Source of the DNA: Alligator mississippiensis
Lineage: Eukaryota > Chordata > Crocodylia > Alligatoridae
Direction of reading: 5' to 3'
Length of the DNA: 64,000 bases
NCBI RefSeq assembly: GCF_030867095.1
Contig: NC_081831.1
Location: 42,159,319-42,223,318 of the forward strand
Positions 46,310-56,715 of the stretch are shown here, piece after piece (within the stretch, counting starts at the first letter, position 1; every line of letters starts with the position of its first letter). Position numbers and translations under genes: made by a program. The notes below the pieces were generated by a model. It ran no database searches. It was not told where the DNA came from and saw nothing but the letters and a program-made list of their open reading frames with translations.

Positions 46310-48884
46310 TCCAGAGAGAGAATCATAGAATCATTGAAAATTAGGGTTGGAAGGGACCCCAGGAGGTCATTTAGTCCAACCCCCTGCTCAAAGCAGGACC
46401 ACCTCCAACTACTTCATCCCAGCCAAAGCTTTGTCTAGCCAGGTCTTGAAAACCTCCAAGGATGGAGCTTCCACTACCTTGGTGGGTAACCTGTTCTAGT
46501 GGTTCACTAGCCTCCTAGTGAGAAAATTCTTCCTAATATCTACCCTAAACTTCCCTTGCTGTATCTTGAGATCGTTGCTCTTTGTTCTGTAATCTGCCAC
46601 CACTGAAAACAATCTAGCTCCACCAAACTTCAGGTAGTTGAAGATTGCTGTTCAATCCTCTCTCAGTCTTCTCTGCTCCAAACTAAATAAGCCCAGTTCC
46701 CTCAGTCTCTCCTCAGAAGTCATGTGCCCCAGCCCCCTCACCATTTTTGTTGTCCTCCCCTGGACACTCTCCAATTTGTTCACATCCTTTCTGTAGTGGG
46801 GGGCCCCAAACTGAACACAGATGTGGCTTCACCAATGCTGAATAGAGTGGAATAATCACTTCCCTTGAGTTACTGGCAGAACTTCAACCAATACAACCCA
46901 GTATGCCATTAATCTTCTTGGCAATAAGGGCACACTGTAACCCCAAGGTCCTTTTCTGCAGAGCTGCTGCCCAACCAGCCAGCCCCCAGTCTCTACTGGT
47001 GCATGGGATTGCTCCATCCTAATTGCAGGACTTTGCACTTGTCCTTGTTGAACCTCATGACATTTCTTTTGGCCCAATCCTCCAATTTGTCTAGGTCACT
47101 CTGAATCCTAGCCCTACCCTCCAGCATTACTACTACTACCCCCCATTTGGTGTCATCTGCAAACTTGCTGCGGGTGCACTTCAATTCCATCTTCCAGGTC
47201 CTTGATGAAGACATTGAACAAAACCAGCCCCAGAACCAAACCCTGGGGCACTCCACTTGATACTGGCTGCCAATTAGATATCGAGCCATTGATTACACAC
47301 TCGGAGTCTGATGCTCCAGCCAGTTTTTTATCCACCTTATAGTCTATTCATCCAGCCCATACTTCCTTAGCTTTCCTGTGAGAATGTTGTGGGAGACCGT
47401 ATAAAAGCCTTGCTAAAATCAAGGTACACCACATCCACTGGTCTCCCCACATCCATAGAACCAGCCATCTCATAAAAGACAATCAAGTTGGTCAGGCATG
47501 ACTTGCCCTTGGTGAATTCATGCTGATTATTCCTAATCACCTTCTTTTCCTCCACGTGCTTAGAAATGGATTCCTTGAGGACCTGCTCCATGATTTTTCC
47601 AGAGGCTGAGGTGAGGCTGACTGGTCTGTAGTTCCCTGGATCCTTCTTTTTCCCTTTCTTAAATATGGGCACTACATTTGCCCTTCTCCAGTCATCCAGG
47701 ACTTCTGATAGCTATGAGTTTTCAAAGTTGATGGCCAGTGGCTCTGCAATCTCATCAGCCAAGTCCCTCAGCACCCTCGGGTGCATCTCATCTGGCCCCA
47801 TGGACCTGTATATGTCCAGCTTTTCTAAATAGTCCCTAACCTGTTCTTTCACTACTGGTGGCTGCTTACCTCCTCTCCAAAGTGTGCTGCCTGGTGCAGT
47901 AGTCTGGGAGCTGTAAAGACTGTGGCGAAAAAGGCATTGACTACTTCAACCTTTTCTGCAGCCTCTGTCACAACGTTGCCTCCCACATTTAATAAGGGAC
48001 CCACACTTTCCCTGATCCTCCTCTTGCTACCAACATACTTGTAAAAACCCTTCTTGTTACCCTTCACATCCCTTGCTAGCTGCAGCTCCAACTGTACTTT
48101 GGCCTTCCTGACTTATCTCTGCATGCCCAAGCAATGTTCTTATACTCCTCCCTAGATAATTGTCCAAGTTTCCACTTCTTATAAGCTTCCTTTTTGTGAT
48201 TTAATTACTGAAGAGTTCCCTGCTAGGCCAAGCTGGTCTTCTGCCATGCTTGCTAGTCTTCCTGTGCATTGGGATGGTTTGTTCCTGCACTCTCAGTAAG
48301 ACTTCTTTTTTAAAGTACAGCCAGTTCTTCTGGACTCCTCTCCCCCTCACACTGGCTTCCCAGGGCATCCTGCCCATGAGTTCCCTGAGCAAGTCAAAGT
48401 CTGCTTTTCTGAAGTTCCAGGGTCCTTCCTCCACTGCTCTTTCCATCCTTCCTTTCCTCAGGATCCTGAACTCAATCATTTCATGGTCGCTGCTGTCCAA
48501 GTTGCCATCCATTACTACATTCTCCACTTATTCTTCCCTTTTTGTGAGCAGCCAGTCAAGAAGAGCATGGCCCCTAGTTGGCTGCTCCAGCACTTGTACC
48601 AGGAAGTTGTCCCCAACACTTTCCAAAAACTTCCTAGATTGCCAGCAAAGTGCTGAATTGCTTTCCCAACAGATGTCAGGGTGACTGAAGTTCCCCATGA
48701 GAACCAGGGCCTTTGATTGGGAAACTTCCGCTATCTGTTTGAAGAAAGCCTCATCCACCACTTCCTGCTGGCCTGGTGGTCTATAGCACACCCCCCACCA
48801 CAACATCACACTTGTTGCTCTCCCCTCTGACCCTAACTCAGAGACTCTCAACAGGCCTATCTCCAGCTTTGCCCTTGGACACTG
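46310..48884 (-). mobile_element. CR1 LINE, endonuclease end through reverse transcriptase, minus strand
   Basis: The longest CR1 here, about 2.6 kb. From its 5' side (right) to 3' (left), the minus-strand frames show three parts. The C-terminal half of the AP-type endonuclease lies at 48,528-48,851 (GVCYRPPGQQ, LMGNFSHPDICW). A linker lies at 48,201-48,527 and 47,852-48,091. Reverse transcriptase covers 47,367-47,672 (YRPVSLTSASGKIMEQ, VDVVYLDFSKAF) and 46,993-47,335 ([18 protein letters not shown]). The 3' UTR ends at 46,310-46,390. Stops and frame changes between blocks show it is inactive, although FADD is kept. The EN N-terminus and ORF1 are missing. Confidence 0.93.
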
Positions 48885-49110
48885 GGTTCCTGGGATGGGG
48901 TAGTTACTCAGACCTCCATGCCCCTGGGGTTCTGTCCTCGAGTTAGCATTCAGCGAGACCGGCAGGATGGTTAACAGTTTTATCTTTATTAGGAACAGGA
49001 TTCAGAAACACATGCTTACAGCTTGTGGGGAGAACAACAACAAACTGCACCCACATGGCATCAGGGGGAAAGACTGGAATGTTCCACTGCAGGCCCCTTA
49101 AAGGTACAAA
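48885..49110. other. Unassigned segment, possibly an LTR piece, left of the gypsy nest
   Basis: Includes ttttatctttatta (inverse of a TAATAAAGATAAAA poly(A)-type signal) at about 48,979. A 50-bp phrase at 49,058-49,107 (ggggaaagactggaatgttcc, then gcaggccccttaaaggta) recurs at 59,789-59,838. It may be part of an older LTR; its limits are not visible. Confidence 0.35.
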
Positions 49111-49197
49111 AGAAGCTGTCAGAGACTCCTCAAAACCATTCAGTTCTTGGCACAATACATTCTGCATGAGTCCAGCCTGATGGCCCCACTGAGAGCA
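49111..49197 (+). pseudogene. Left part of broken Mag-like gypsy pol (end of RT)
   Basis: The plus-strand reading frame just before the GAGCA duplication shows a MAPLRAL-type motif, typical of the connection after reverse transcriptase in Mag-lineage Ty3/gypsy elements. The same frame resumes after the inserted element at 56,220. This places the target of the 7.0-kb insertion inside an older pol gene. Confidence 0.6.
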
Positions 49198-50204
49198 TGT
49201 GACAGAAGGCCACCTCTGTTTCTCCCCAAAGACTCTGCTCTGTGACAATTTGGTTAGAATGGGCCCAGCAAAGGATACATACCTTACCCTATGTCTTTAG
49301 GTAACCTGAGCTGGATACATTCCTGAGGGAGGGAGGAAACCTGCTCCCCCTCTGCCTACGTGACTGGCATCGTATACCTAGGTGAGGGGCTTGGGCTCTC
49401 TGGTGAGCTAGAGACTGTCAGTCTACCCAACATCCAGTGATGCATTTCAAATTGGTTGGCTGACAGCCAACAGGTGCTGGCCTCCTTTGGACCAGGTAAA
49501 TGAGGTCACAAGGGCTATATAAGTTAAGGACTGCCCAGGAGGATGGGGCAGCAGCCATGAGGAAGACTCAGAGAAAGAAGAGCTGGATCATCTGAAACTT
49601 GCTCTCTCTCTCAAAACTCATGATCAAGGAACTGCCTGCCTCCAGAGAGAATCTCCATCTGCCTCTGGATGATACTTGTGAGTAAGCTACCTGGGATCTA
49701 ACTAGATATATAAATTGCAGTAACTCAGATGCATGATCAAAGGCTACCCAGCCATGGGAGTTTGCTCTATGGGATTTCTCTGCTATCACTTTACCCTGTA
49801 CCTTATTGCAACCCTACCCCTTGTAACCAATAAAGTTCTCCTTTGTACCTAGTGTGGAAGACTTATTGGGAGCGGGTCTAGATTATGCCTTGAGGTCCCC
49901 TTGGTTCAGCTGACTCAGGGAGACCACTGCTTGTCCTTCTGACTGAGGGAAGCATCCCAAGTTCTTGAAGTGAATCAAGTATCCTTGAGGGCTACTAGGC
50001 CTGTGTTTCCCAAGGTGCACAGAGCCAGAATCAAGCCCAGCCCTCGGTGGTGGCAGTGGAACCCCCAGGCTAGCAGGTGTGCTCCAGGAAGGGGGTTGGC
50101 CAGACATGAGGCGCCCCCAGGGAGGCACTTGGAGCCTGGAAGGGTGGTCGAGCACAGTGAGGTGGGTGGCTCAATGCAGGAGCGCCCCCTACTGGCCCGC
50201 CACA
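49198..50204 (+). repeat. 5' LTR (1,007 bp)
   Basis: TGTGACAG...CGCCACA. A TATATAAG box at 49,516-49,523 and AATAAA at 49,829-49,834 mark the promoter and poly(A) signal about 310 bp apart. A GC-rich U5 with gcgccccctactgg follows. It pairs with the 3' LTR over its whole length. Confidence 0.93.
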
Positions 50205-50206
50205 CG

Positions 50207-50229
50207 TGGTGGTAGCAGTGGAATCCGAC
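50207..50229 (+). other. Primer binding site, Leu-tRNA type
   Basis: Starts two bases after the LTR with TGGTGGTAGCAGTGGAATCC. Allowing a few changes, it is complementary to the 3' end of leucine tRNAs (acceptor ...CCACCA and the T-arm side). Confidence 0.7.
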
Positions 50230-50341
50230 AACCTGCAGTATTGAAGGCATAATCTGGGGAAGGGAATAGAGTCACTGAAAACCCTTGAGCAAACAATTTC
50301 TAATTTGGCATGGGGTCAACTGGACAGTGTAGATAGCTTGG

Positions 50342-51283
50342 ATGGCTGATGAGTATGACCACCTAACGGTGGCCAACTTGAGAGAGCTGATGAAAGAGAG
50401 AGGCCTTCCAGTGAGGAAGGAGCAAAAGAGAGAAGACCTGATTAAGATCCTGTGTGATAATGACCAGGCCGCAAGATCACCTCTAGCTGTCCATACAGAA
50501 CCCATGGGGGGCACTGAGGGGCCACCCTCGGAGTGGGAGTTCCAGAAATTCCAGCTGCAGCTAGAAGCTGAGGAGCGAAATCACAAGCTCAAGCATGAGC
50601 TAGAGTTGAAAAGGATGGAGCTGGAGGCCCAGCACCAGTGTGAGCATAAGGCTAGAGAAGTCCAACATGAGCACGAGAAGGAATAGCGTGAACATGAAGC
50701 TAGAGAGGCTCAGAGCCAACGGAGGCATGAACTCGCAGTACTCCAAATGCAGGCGAATGCTAAAACAGTGGGTGCCCAGCCCACGCTAGATGCATCCCCC
50801 AGACTGAACACCCCAACCTGCTCTCGCTACAAAGATGGGGATGATCCAGAAGTGTTCCTAAGCATCTTTGAAAACCAAGCGCACAGATGGAAGTTGCCAA
50901 AGGAAGAGTTCATGAAACACATGGCTGCTCTGGTCGAGGGCGACATGTCTGTGGTCCTGAACAGCCTGCCTTCAGATTCAGCAGATAACTATGATGCCTT
51001 TAAAAATGCTGTGTGTTCAAGCTTCAGTTTAGGACCGGATTATTTCCGGAAAAAATTCCGGAATACCATCCCACAACCCGGGAAGACTATGGCCGATTTT
51101 ACGGCCCAGATGTAGGACTCACTCTTTAAATGGGCAGACAGAGCCACGGCTGACAATAGAGAGAGGGCGCTAAACCTCATAGCGCTGGACCAATTTTATC
51201 ACTGGTGTCCAAGGGAGATTAAAACCCTAGTCAAAGACAGGGCCCCCAAAACCATCCAAGAAGCCACTGAAATTGCGGATTAG
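50342..51283 (+). pseudogene. gag (capsid part) with SAP-like N-terminus, broken by amber codons
   Basis: The start is chosen at 50,342, the first ATG in frame after the primer site. Residues about 8-37 (LTVANLRELMKERGLP, then REDLIKIL) fit a SAP DNA-binding helix-extension-helix motif. Residues about 55-130 are a charged Glu/Lys/His/Arg-rich coiled coil. A capsid-like region follows (50,800-51,280) with FLSIFENQAHRWKLP and, at its end, a LNLIALDQFYHWCPREI block. That block resembles the vertebrate SCAN domain; SCAN is thought to come from a Gmr1-type Gag capsid. The frame is interrupted by TAG at 50,684, 51,113 and 51,281 and by nothing else. No frameshift is visible. Confidence 0.85.
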
Positions 51284-52573
51284 CTGTTGCTAAATGATGA
51301 GAGGCTAGACAAGAAGCCTCCCTACTTTGGGAAGGAACAGAAAGGGTTCCAAAGAGGGGGGAAGGGAGGGCCAGGTCCAAAAGGGGAAAGAGGGCCACCT
51401 CCTGCTGAGCACAAGGTGGCCCCAGATTTGAACAAACCACCCAATTCGGAAAAGAGGGGTTCCTATAACTGCAGGGAGCCGGGCCACATCAGGCCCAACT
51501 GCCCAAAGCCAAGCAACAAACCCAAGCCAGTCAGACATGCAACAGCTGTAAGCAGTGAGGGGGGAGACCTGAGCCACTCTGAGGGGCGTGCCTGTTGCTA
51601 CAGGATTACAAACCCAGAGGAAGTGACAGCCTTCCACCGAACTAAGATAACGATAAATGGGAGAACCCTTGTTGGGGAACTGGACACAGGGTCCAGTGTG
51701 TCATTAATCGATGCCAACCTTGTTTCACCTGCAGATACAGTCCCAGGGAGAACCCTTACCATTCAAGGGTTGGGGTCCCCACCATTTGAGGTACCAGTAA
51801 CCCATCCCCCCATTGAGTGGAGAGGCTGCGGGATGTGCATAGAACTGGGTGTGCTGGAAGAGGCTCCTGTCCCCATCCTGGTGGGACGTGATATTATGGA
51901 GCTAGAATACCTGCAAAGGGAGAAGGGCCACCTCCTAGAGCTAGAGACCTACCGTGTTAATGTGGTGGCTTGTCAACAGAGCAGAAAGGCTAAGGCAGGA
52001 GGAGTGGAAATTTCCCAGGGCCTGGTCACCCAATTGGCTACTGAGGCAGAGGGGGAGGAAGGAGAGACTCAGACTCCCTCTGACTGCAACCAGCCCCCGG
52101 GCATTGAGGAAACCAGCAACCTTGAGGTTGGATTAAGTGACAGTCCCAGGGAGGCATCTGGTCAGTCAGTGGCAGAGGAAGCTGAGACTCTTGGGGAGAA
52201 GATAAAGGACATCCCTGAGGGTGCCGGTGCATTCCTTACAGGAGCACCAGAACTCTCTGCTGATTGCTTAGCTGGGCAAGAGGAGCTCAAGCAGGAGGTT
52301 CTAGCGGACCCCAGCTTGGAGGAACTCCGGCAGATGGCTTAGGAGCAAGAGACAGAGTTCACCCCAGATAAGAGGGAACAGGTGGTCTGGCATAAGGGAC
52401 TTCTCTATCGGTTGTGGGTACCAAAGAACCATGCCAAGACCTGGGAACCTCGTCGCCAGTACCTCGTAAGTTCAGACAAAATTGCTTTCCATGGCTCACG
52501 ATTTACCGTGTGCTGGTCACATGGGCAGGGAACAGACATGCCAGTGGCTGCAGGCAAACTTTTATTGACCTAG
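51284..52573 (+). pseudogene. Nucleocapsid knuckle, protease and start of integrase
   Basis: Same frame as gag. In the ORF from 51,287, residues 59-72 (SYNCREPGHIRPNC) form a CCHC zinc knuckle whose first Cys is Ser. Retropepsin follows, with its active-site DTGSS at residues 133-137, a later ILVGRDIM matching the flap-distal GRD/N motif, then an acidic linker. TAG at 52,340 interrupts the frame. Beyond it, RLWVPKNH and related text are the start of the integrase zinc-binding region, and another TAG occurs at 52,571. A frameshift then lies between about 52,560 and 52,600. Confidence 0.85.
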
Positions 52574-53435
52574 AATTGTCCTGAATGTGACAGACTACTG
52601 CAGATCTTGCGAGACGTGCCAGCAGATGGGCAAAAGTGGGAACGAGAAAGGCTCCCCTACAGCCCATCCCTATCATTGATCAATGGGTGGGTATAGACAT
52701 TGTGGGCCCTCTGAGGCATAAGACTCATAGAGGGAAGAAATACATCCTGACTCTAGTGGGTTTCGCAACTTGGTACCCGGAGGCAATTGCTTTGACCTCC
52801 ACCGAGGCACCTGTAGTTGCTGAAGCCTTGACCAAGATCTTCTTTCATCTGGGTTTTCCCTCTGAGATCCTGACTGACAGGGGTGGGAACTTCCTGGCGG
52901 AGGTGATGAAGTGCCTGTGGGAGTGCTGTAGGGTGAAACACCTCAAGACCACAGCCTACCACCCTCAGACAAATGGGCTCGTAGAAAGGTTCAATGGGAC
53001 CTTGAAAAGTATGCTAAAGGCCTATGTGGACTCTAACCCCAGTGACTAGGATGCGAAACTTCTGCATTTGCTCTTTGCCTACCGGGAGGTGCCCCAGGAG
53101 TCCACTGGGTTCTTGCCCTTTGAGTTGATGTTCGGAAGGTGAGTTAGAGGTCCTCTCGATTTGGTAAGAGAAGAGTGGGAAGGGAAAATCTCTTCCACCA
53201 AGACCTCTGCGGTAGAATACGTGCTCAGCTTTTGTCAGAAGCTAACTGACATGATGAAGGTGGCATGAGACTCCCTGGCCCAGGCCCAGGAGAAGTAAAG
53301 CACCTGGTATGATGAAAAGGCTCACTTACGTACCTTTGAACGAGGTGATAAGGTCAGGTTTTCCTGCCACTAAAGACAGACAAGCTGCAAGCAGCTTGGG
53401 AAGGTCCTCATGTCATCCTGGACAAGCTGGACGAT
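52574..53435 (+). pseudogene. Integrase core and GPY/F module, broken
   Basis: The ORF at 52,636-53,049 carries the DDE core: D21 in VGIDIVGPL, D81 in LTDRGGNF and E117 in NGLVERFNG, giving the exact D,D35E spacing. TAG at 53,047 ends the ORF. Further stops occur at about 53,140 (TGA), 53,266 (TGA) and 53,296 (TAA) in the following C-terminal part. Near 53,395 a WEGPHVI-like GPY/F module is readable and runs directly into the RT ORF. This shows that integrase truly precedes reverse transcriptase in this copy. There is no chromodomain. Confidence 0.88.
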
Positions 53436-54995
53436 GTGACCTATGTAGTAGCCAGGAGTGGGAAAAAGCCTAAGACAGTTCATGTGAACATGCCATACTT
53501 TAATAGAAGTGATGCAGTATTCTGGATTTTCTCAGTAGAAGGATCACCTGAGGACCCAGAGGAGCCAGTCATGTATGGTGACTGGGATGGAGAGGCAGGA
53601 ATACAGGAACTCCGCCTGCTGGACCATCTGCCCTCCCAGGCCAAGGACAAGCTGCTCGTAGCACTCAAAGACTTTGGGACAGCGTTCTCCAACAAACCAT
53701 GTAAAACGAACCTGGCAGTACACTCTATAGATACGGGCAGCCATCGCCCTATCCATTCCAGACCTTACCCAGTTAATGAGAAGGTAAAGCAAGAAATAAC
53801 GTGCGAGATCACAGAGATGAAAGGGTTAGGGGTAATCCAGCCTTCAATGAGTCTCTGGGCCAGTCCGGTGGTACTTGTCCAGAAGCAGGATGGGTCCATC
53901 CGGTTCTGTATAGACTACCGGAAGCTGAATGCTATTACCACCCCTGATGCTTACCGTATGCCCAGGATGGACACTTTACTTGATCGCCTGGGCCCAGCCA
54001 AGGTTATCTCTACTCTCGATCTGTCCAAAGGATTCTGGCAACTGGCACTGGATCCAGATGCCATAGCCGAGTCTGCCTTTACCACACCTGTGGAATTATA
54101 TGAGTTTACAGTTTTACCTTTCAGTATGCACAACTCTCCTGCATCTTTTCAAAGACTGATTAATAACCTGTTACAAGGATGTGAGCAGTTTGCCATGGCT
54201 TACATCGATGACATCGCCATCTTCAGTCAGGACTTTGAATCGCACCTGATTCATCTGACCACCATGTTAGGCAAGATCAAGCAAGCTGGTCTTACTGTGA
54301 AAGCCAAAAAGTGCCAGTGGGCACTATCTGAAGTGGTATATTTGGGACATCGTGTGGGTGGAGGTCACATTGCTCCCTTGTGGGACAAGATAAAGGCCAT
54401 TAGAGACTGGCTGCCTCCACAAACCAAGAAGCAAGTCAGAGCCTTCCTTGGCCTGGCTGGATATTACAGGCGGTTTGTCCCTGGATTTCGAGCGACGGCA
54501 GCTCCCCTACATGAGCTGACCGAGAAGGGCAGCCCTGATCCAGTGGTCTGGAAGCAGGGGTGCCAAGAAGCATTTGACACCCTAAAGGCTGCCCTGATCA
54601 AACAACCGATCCTGAAGACACCACTCCATGATAAACCCTTCTACGTAGCCACTGATGCCTCTGACTCAGGACTGGGAGCTGTACTCCTACAAGAGCACCA
54701 AGAGACACGACACCCCATGGTGTACTTAAGCCGGAAGTTAATCCCTCAGGAGCAGAACCTGTCATCTATCAAGAAGGAGTGTTTGGCAATCATTTGGGCG
54801 CTGAACAAGCTAAGGCCCTATTTGTGGGGGCAGCAGTTCACCGTCCTATCGGACCATGCCCCACTGCAATGGTTGCAGACAATGCAAAACACCGATGCCA
54901 AGCTTCAACGATGGGCCTGGCAGCTTCAGGAGTTCAACTTCACGGTCAAACACATCAAGGGAAGCCAGAATATGATAGCAGATGCCTTGTCGTGA
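53436..54995 (+). CDS. Reverse transcriptase-RNase H of the Gmr1-like element
   Basis: An intact 519-codon frame in an otherwise broken element. The first about 30 residues are the end of the integrase GPY/F region. RT motifs: FCIDYRKLNAIT, LDLSKGF with catalytic D195, and YIDD at 256-259. The primer-grip and connection region follows (FLGLAGYYRRFVPGF). RNase H catalytic acids are all present: D407 (ATDASDSG), E448 (KKECLAI), D473 (SDHAPL) and D516 (IADALS). TGA ends it directly after ALS, where gypsy elements commonly continue with a basic residue, so the stop may be a truncation. It is read as an element-encoded ORF, not a host gene; I see no sign of domestication. Confidence 0.9.
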   Translation: MTYVVARSGKKPKTVHVNMPYFNRSDAVFWIFSVEGSPEDPEEPVMYGDWDGEAGIQELRLLDHLPSQAKDKLLVALKDFGTAFSNKPCKTNLAVHSIDTGSHRPIHSRPYPVNEKVKQEITCEITEMKGLGVIQPSMSLWASPVVLVQKQDGSIRFCIDYRKLNAITTPDAYRMPRMDTLLDRLGPAKVISTLDLSKGFWQLALDPDAIAESAFTTPVELYEFTVLPFSMHNSPASFQRLINNLLQGCEQFAMAYIDDIAIFSQDFESHLIHLTTMLGKIKQAGLTVKAKKCQWALSEVVYLGHRVGGGHIAPLWDKIKAIRDWLPPQTKKQVRAFLGLAGYYRRFVPGFRATAAPLHELTEKGSPDPVVWKQGCQEAFDTLKAALIKQPILKTPLHDKPFYVATDASDSGLGAVLLQEHQETRHPMVYLSRKLIPQEQNLSSIKKECLAIIWALNKLRPYLWGQQFTVLSDHAPLQWLQTMQNTDAKLQRWAWQLQEFNFTVKHIKGSQNMIADALS

Positions 54996-55222
54996 AAGGA
55001 CTCTGGATAGTGGGTCGGATGGACTCAGACCCACCTGAGAGAGCTCAGGTATGGGAGCTCCCCAATGTGCTTTCATGTTCTATGTGTATTATTGTTATGA
55101 CCGGTCTTATGTCTTGTGTAATCTCTCTTGAGGTGTGAAAGGTGACCCTTCCAAATGAAACACTGTCGTACCCATAGCTCTGTAAAGCTATGTGTCCAAG
55201 CTTTTTAAGGAGGGGGGGGAAG
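54996..55222 (+). other. 3' untranslated part and polypurine tract
   Basis: About 227 bp without ORF. It ends in the purine tract aaggagggggggaag (55,207-55,222) immediately before the 3' LTR, the plus-strand primer of LTR elements. Confidence 0.85.
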
Positions 55223-56219
55223 CGTGGCAGAAGGCCACCTCTGTTTCTCCCCAAAAACTCTGCTTTGTGACAATTTGGTCAGGATGGGCCCAGCAGAGGA
55301 TATGCACCTTACCCTCTTTAGGTCACCTGAGCTGGATACATTCCTGAGGGAGGGGGGAAACCTGCTCCCTCTGCTTACATGACTGGCATCACATACCTGG
55401 GTGAGGGGCTTGCTCCTTGGGGAGCGAGGAACTGCCAGTCTGCCCAGCAACTAGTGATGCACTTCAAATTGGTTGGCTGACAGCCAACAGGTGCTGGCCT
55501 CCATTGGACCAGGTAAATGAGGTCATAAGGGCTATATAAGTTAAGGACTGCCCAGGGGGACAGGGCAGCAGCCATGAGGAAGACTTAGAGAGAGAAGAGC
55601 TGGACCATCTGAAATTTGCTCTCTCTCTCAAAACTCATGATCAGGGAACTGCCTGCCTCCAGAGGGCATCTCCACCTGCCTATGGATGATACTTGTGAGT
55701 AAGTTACCTGATGTCTAACTAGATATATAGCTTGCAGTAACTCAGATGCATGATCAAAGGCTACCCAGCCATGGGAGTTTGCTCTATGGGATTTCTCTGC
55801 TATCACTTTACCCTGTACCTTATTGCAACCCTACCCCTTGTAACCAATAAAGTTCTCCTTTGTACCTGTCTGGGAGACTTATTGGGAGTGGGTCTAGATT
55901 ATGCCTTGGGGTCCCCTTGGTTCAGCTGACTCAGGGAGACCACTACTTGTGCTTCTGACTGAGGGAAGCATCCCAAGTTCCTGAAGTGAATCAAATATCC
56001 TCGAGGGCTACTAGACCTGTGTTTCCCAGGGTGCACAGAGCCAGAATCAAGCCCAGCCCTCGGTGGTGGCAGTGGAACCCCCAGGCTAGCGGGTGTGCTC
56101 CAGGAAGGGGGTTGGCCAGACATGAGGCGCCCCCAGGGAGGCACTCGTAGCCTGGACGGGTGGTTGAGCACAGTGAAGTGGGTGGCTCAATGCAGGAGCG
56201 CCCCCTACTGCCCGCCACA
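55223..56219 (+). repeat. 3' LTR (997 bp)
   Basis: Pairs with the 5' LTR. Its first base has changed (CGTGGCAG against TGTGACAG). TATATAAG lies at 55,533-55,540 and AATAAA at 55,846-55,851. It ends CGCCACA followed by the GAGCA duplication. Differences concentrate in the first 250 bp. Confidence 0.93.
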
Positions 56220-56715
56220 GAGCACTTCTCAGGAACGATGGTATCTGGCAATGGGGACCTGAGCATCAGGAAGCACGAGATAAGCTCAAGCAAATCATCA
56301 CAATGGCAGCTGTGCTCAAGTACTTTAACACAGCAGAGCAGTTGAAAATCCAAGCCAACACATCCAAAGATGGCCTGGGAGCATGTCTGTTTCAGCAGAA
56401 GCAACCAATTGCATATGCTTCGAGGGCTCTAACATAATCTGAGAGAAATTATGCACCGATTGAAAAAGATCTTCCGGCAATCATCTTTGCCATGATGAAG
56501 TTCAAGTGATATGTGTATGGCACTCAGGTAAGGATGCAGTTGGCCCACAAACCCCTGGAAGCAATTTTTGTGAAGCTCATACGAAAGGCTCCAATACGAC
56601 TACACAGGATGATGTCACAGCTCCAGAAATATGACATCCAGATTCTCTATACCAAAGGCAAAGACATGTTAGTGGCTGACACACTTTCCAGAGCCACAGT
56701 GCTCCCCCCCGAGCC

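Larger units (their letters stand above)
49198..56219 (+). mobile_element. Complete Ty3/gypsy element, Gmr1-like (INT before RT)
   Basis: A 7,022-bp LTR retrotransposon with perfect GAGCA duplications at 49,193-49,197 and 56,220-56,224. Order: 5' LTR, primer site, gag, protease, integrase, reverse transcriptase-RNase H, polypurine tract, 3' LTR. There is no envelope-like ORF between RNase H and the polypurine tract. The integrase-first pol order is the copia-like arrangement described for the Gmr1 group of Ty3/gypsy elements in deuterostomes. It is inactive: amber codons in gag-pro and frameshifts and stops in the integrase region. The two LTRs differ at scattered sites and small indels, so insertion is not recent. 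Confidence 0.93.
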
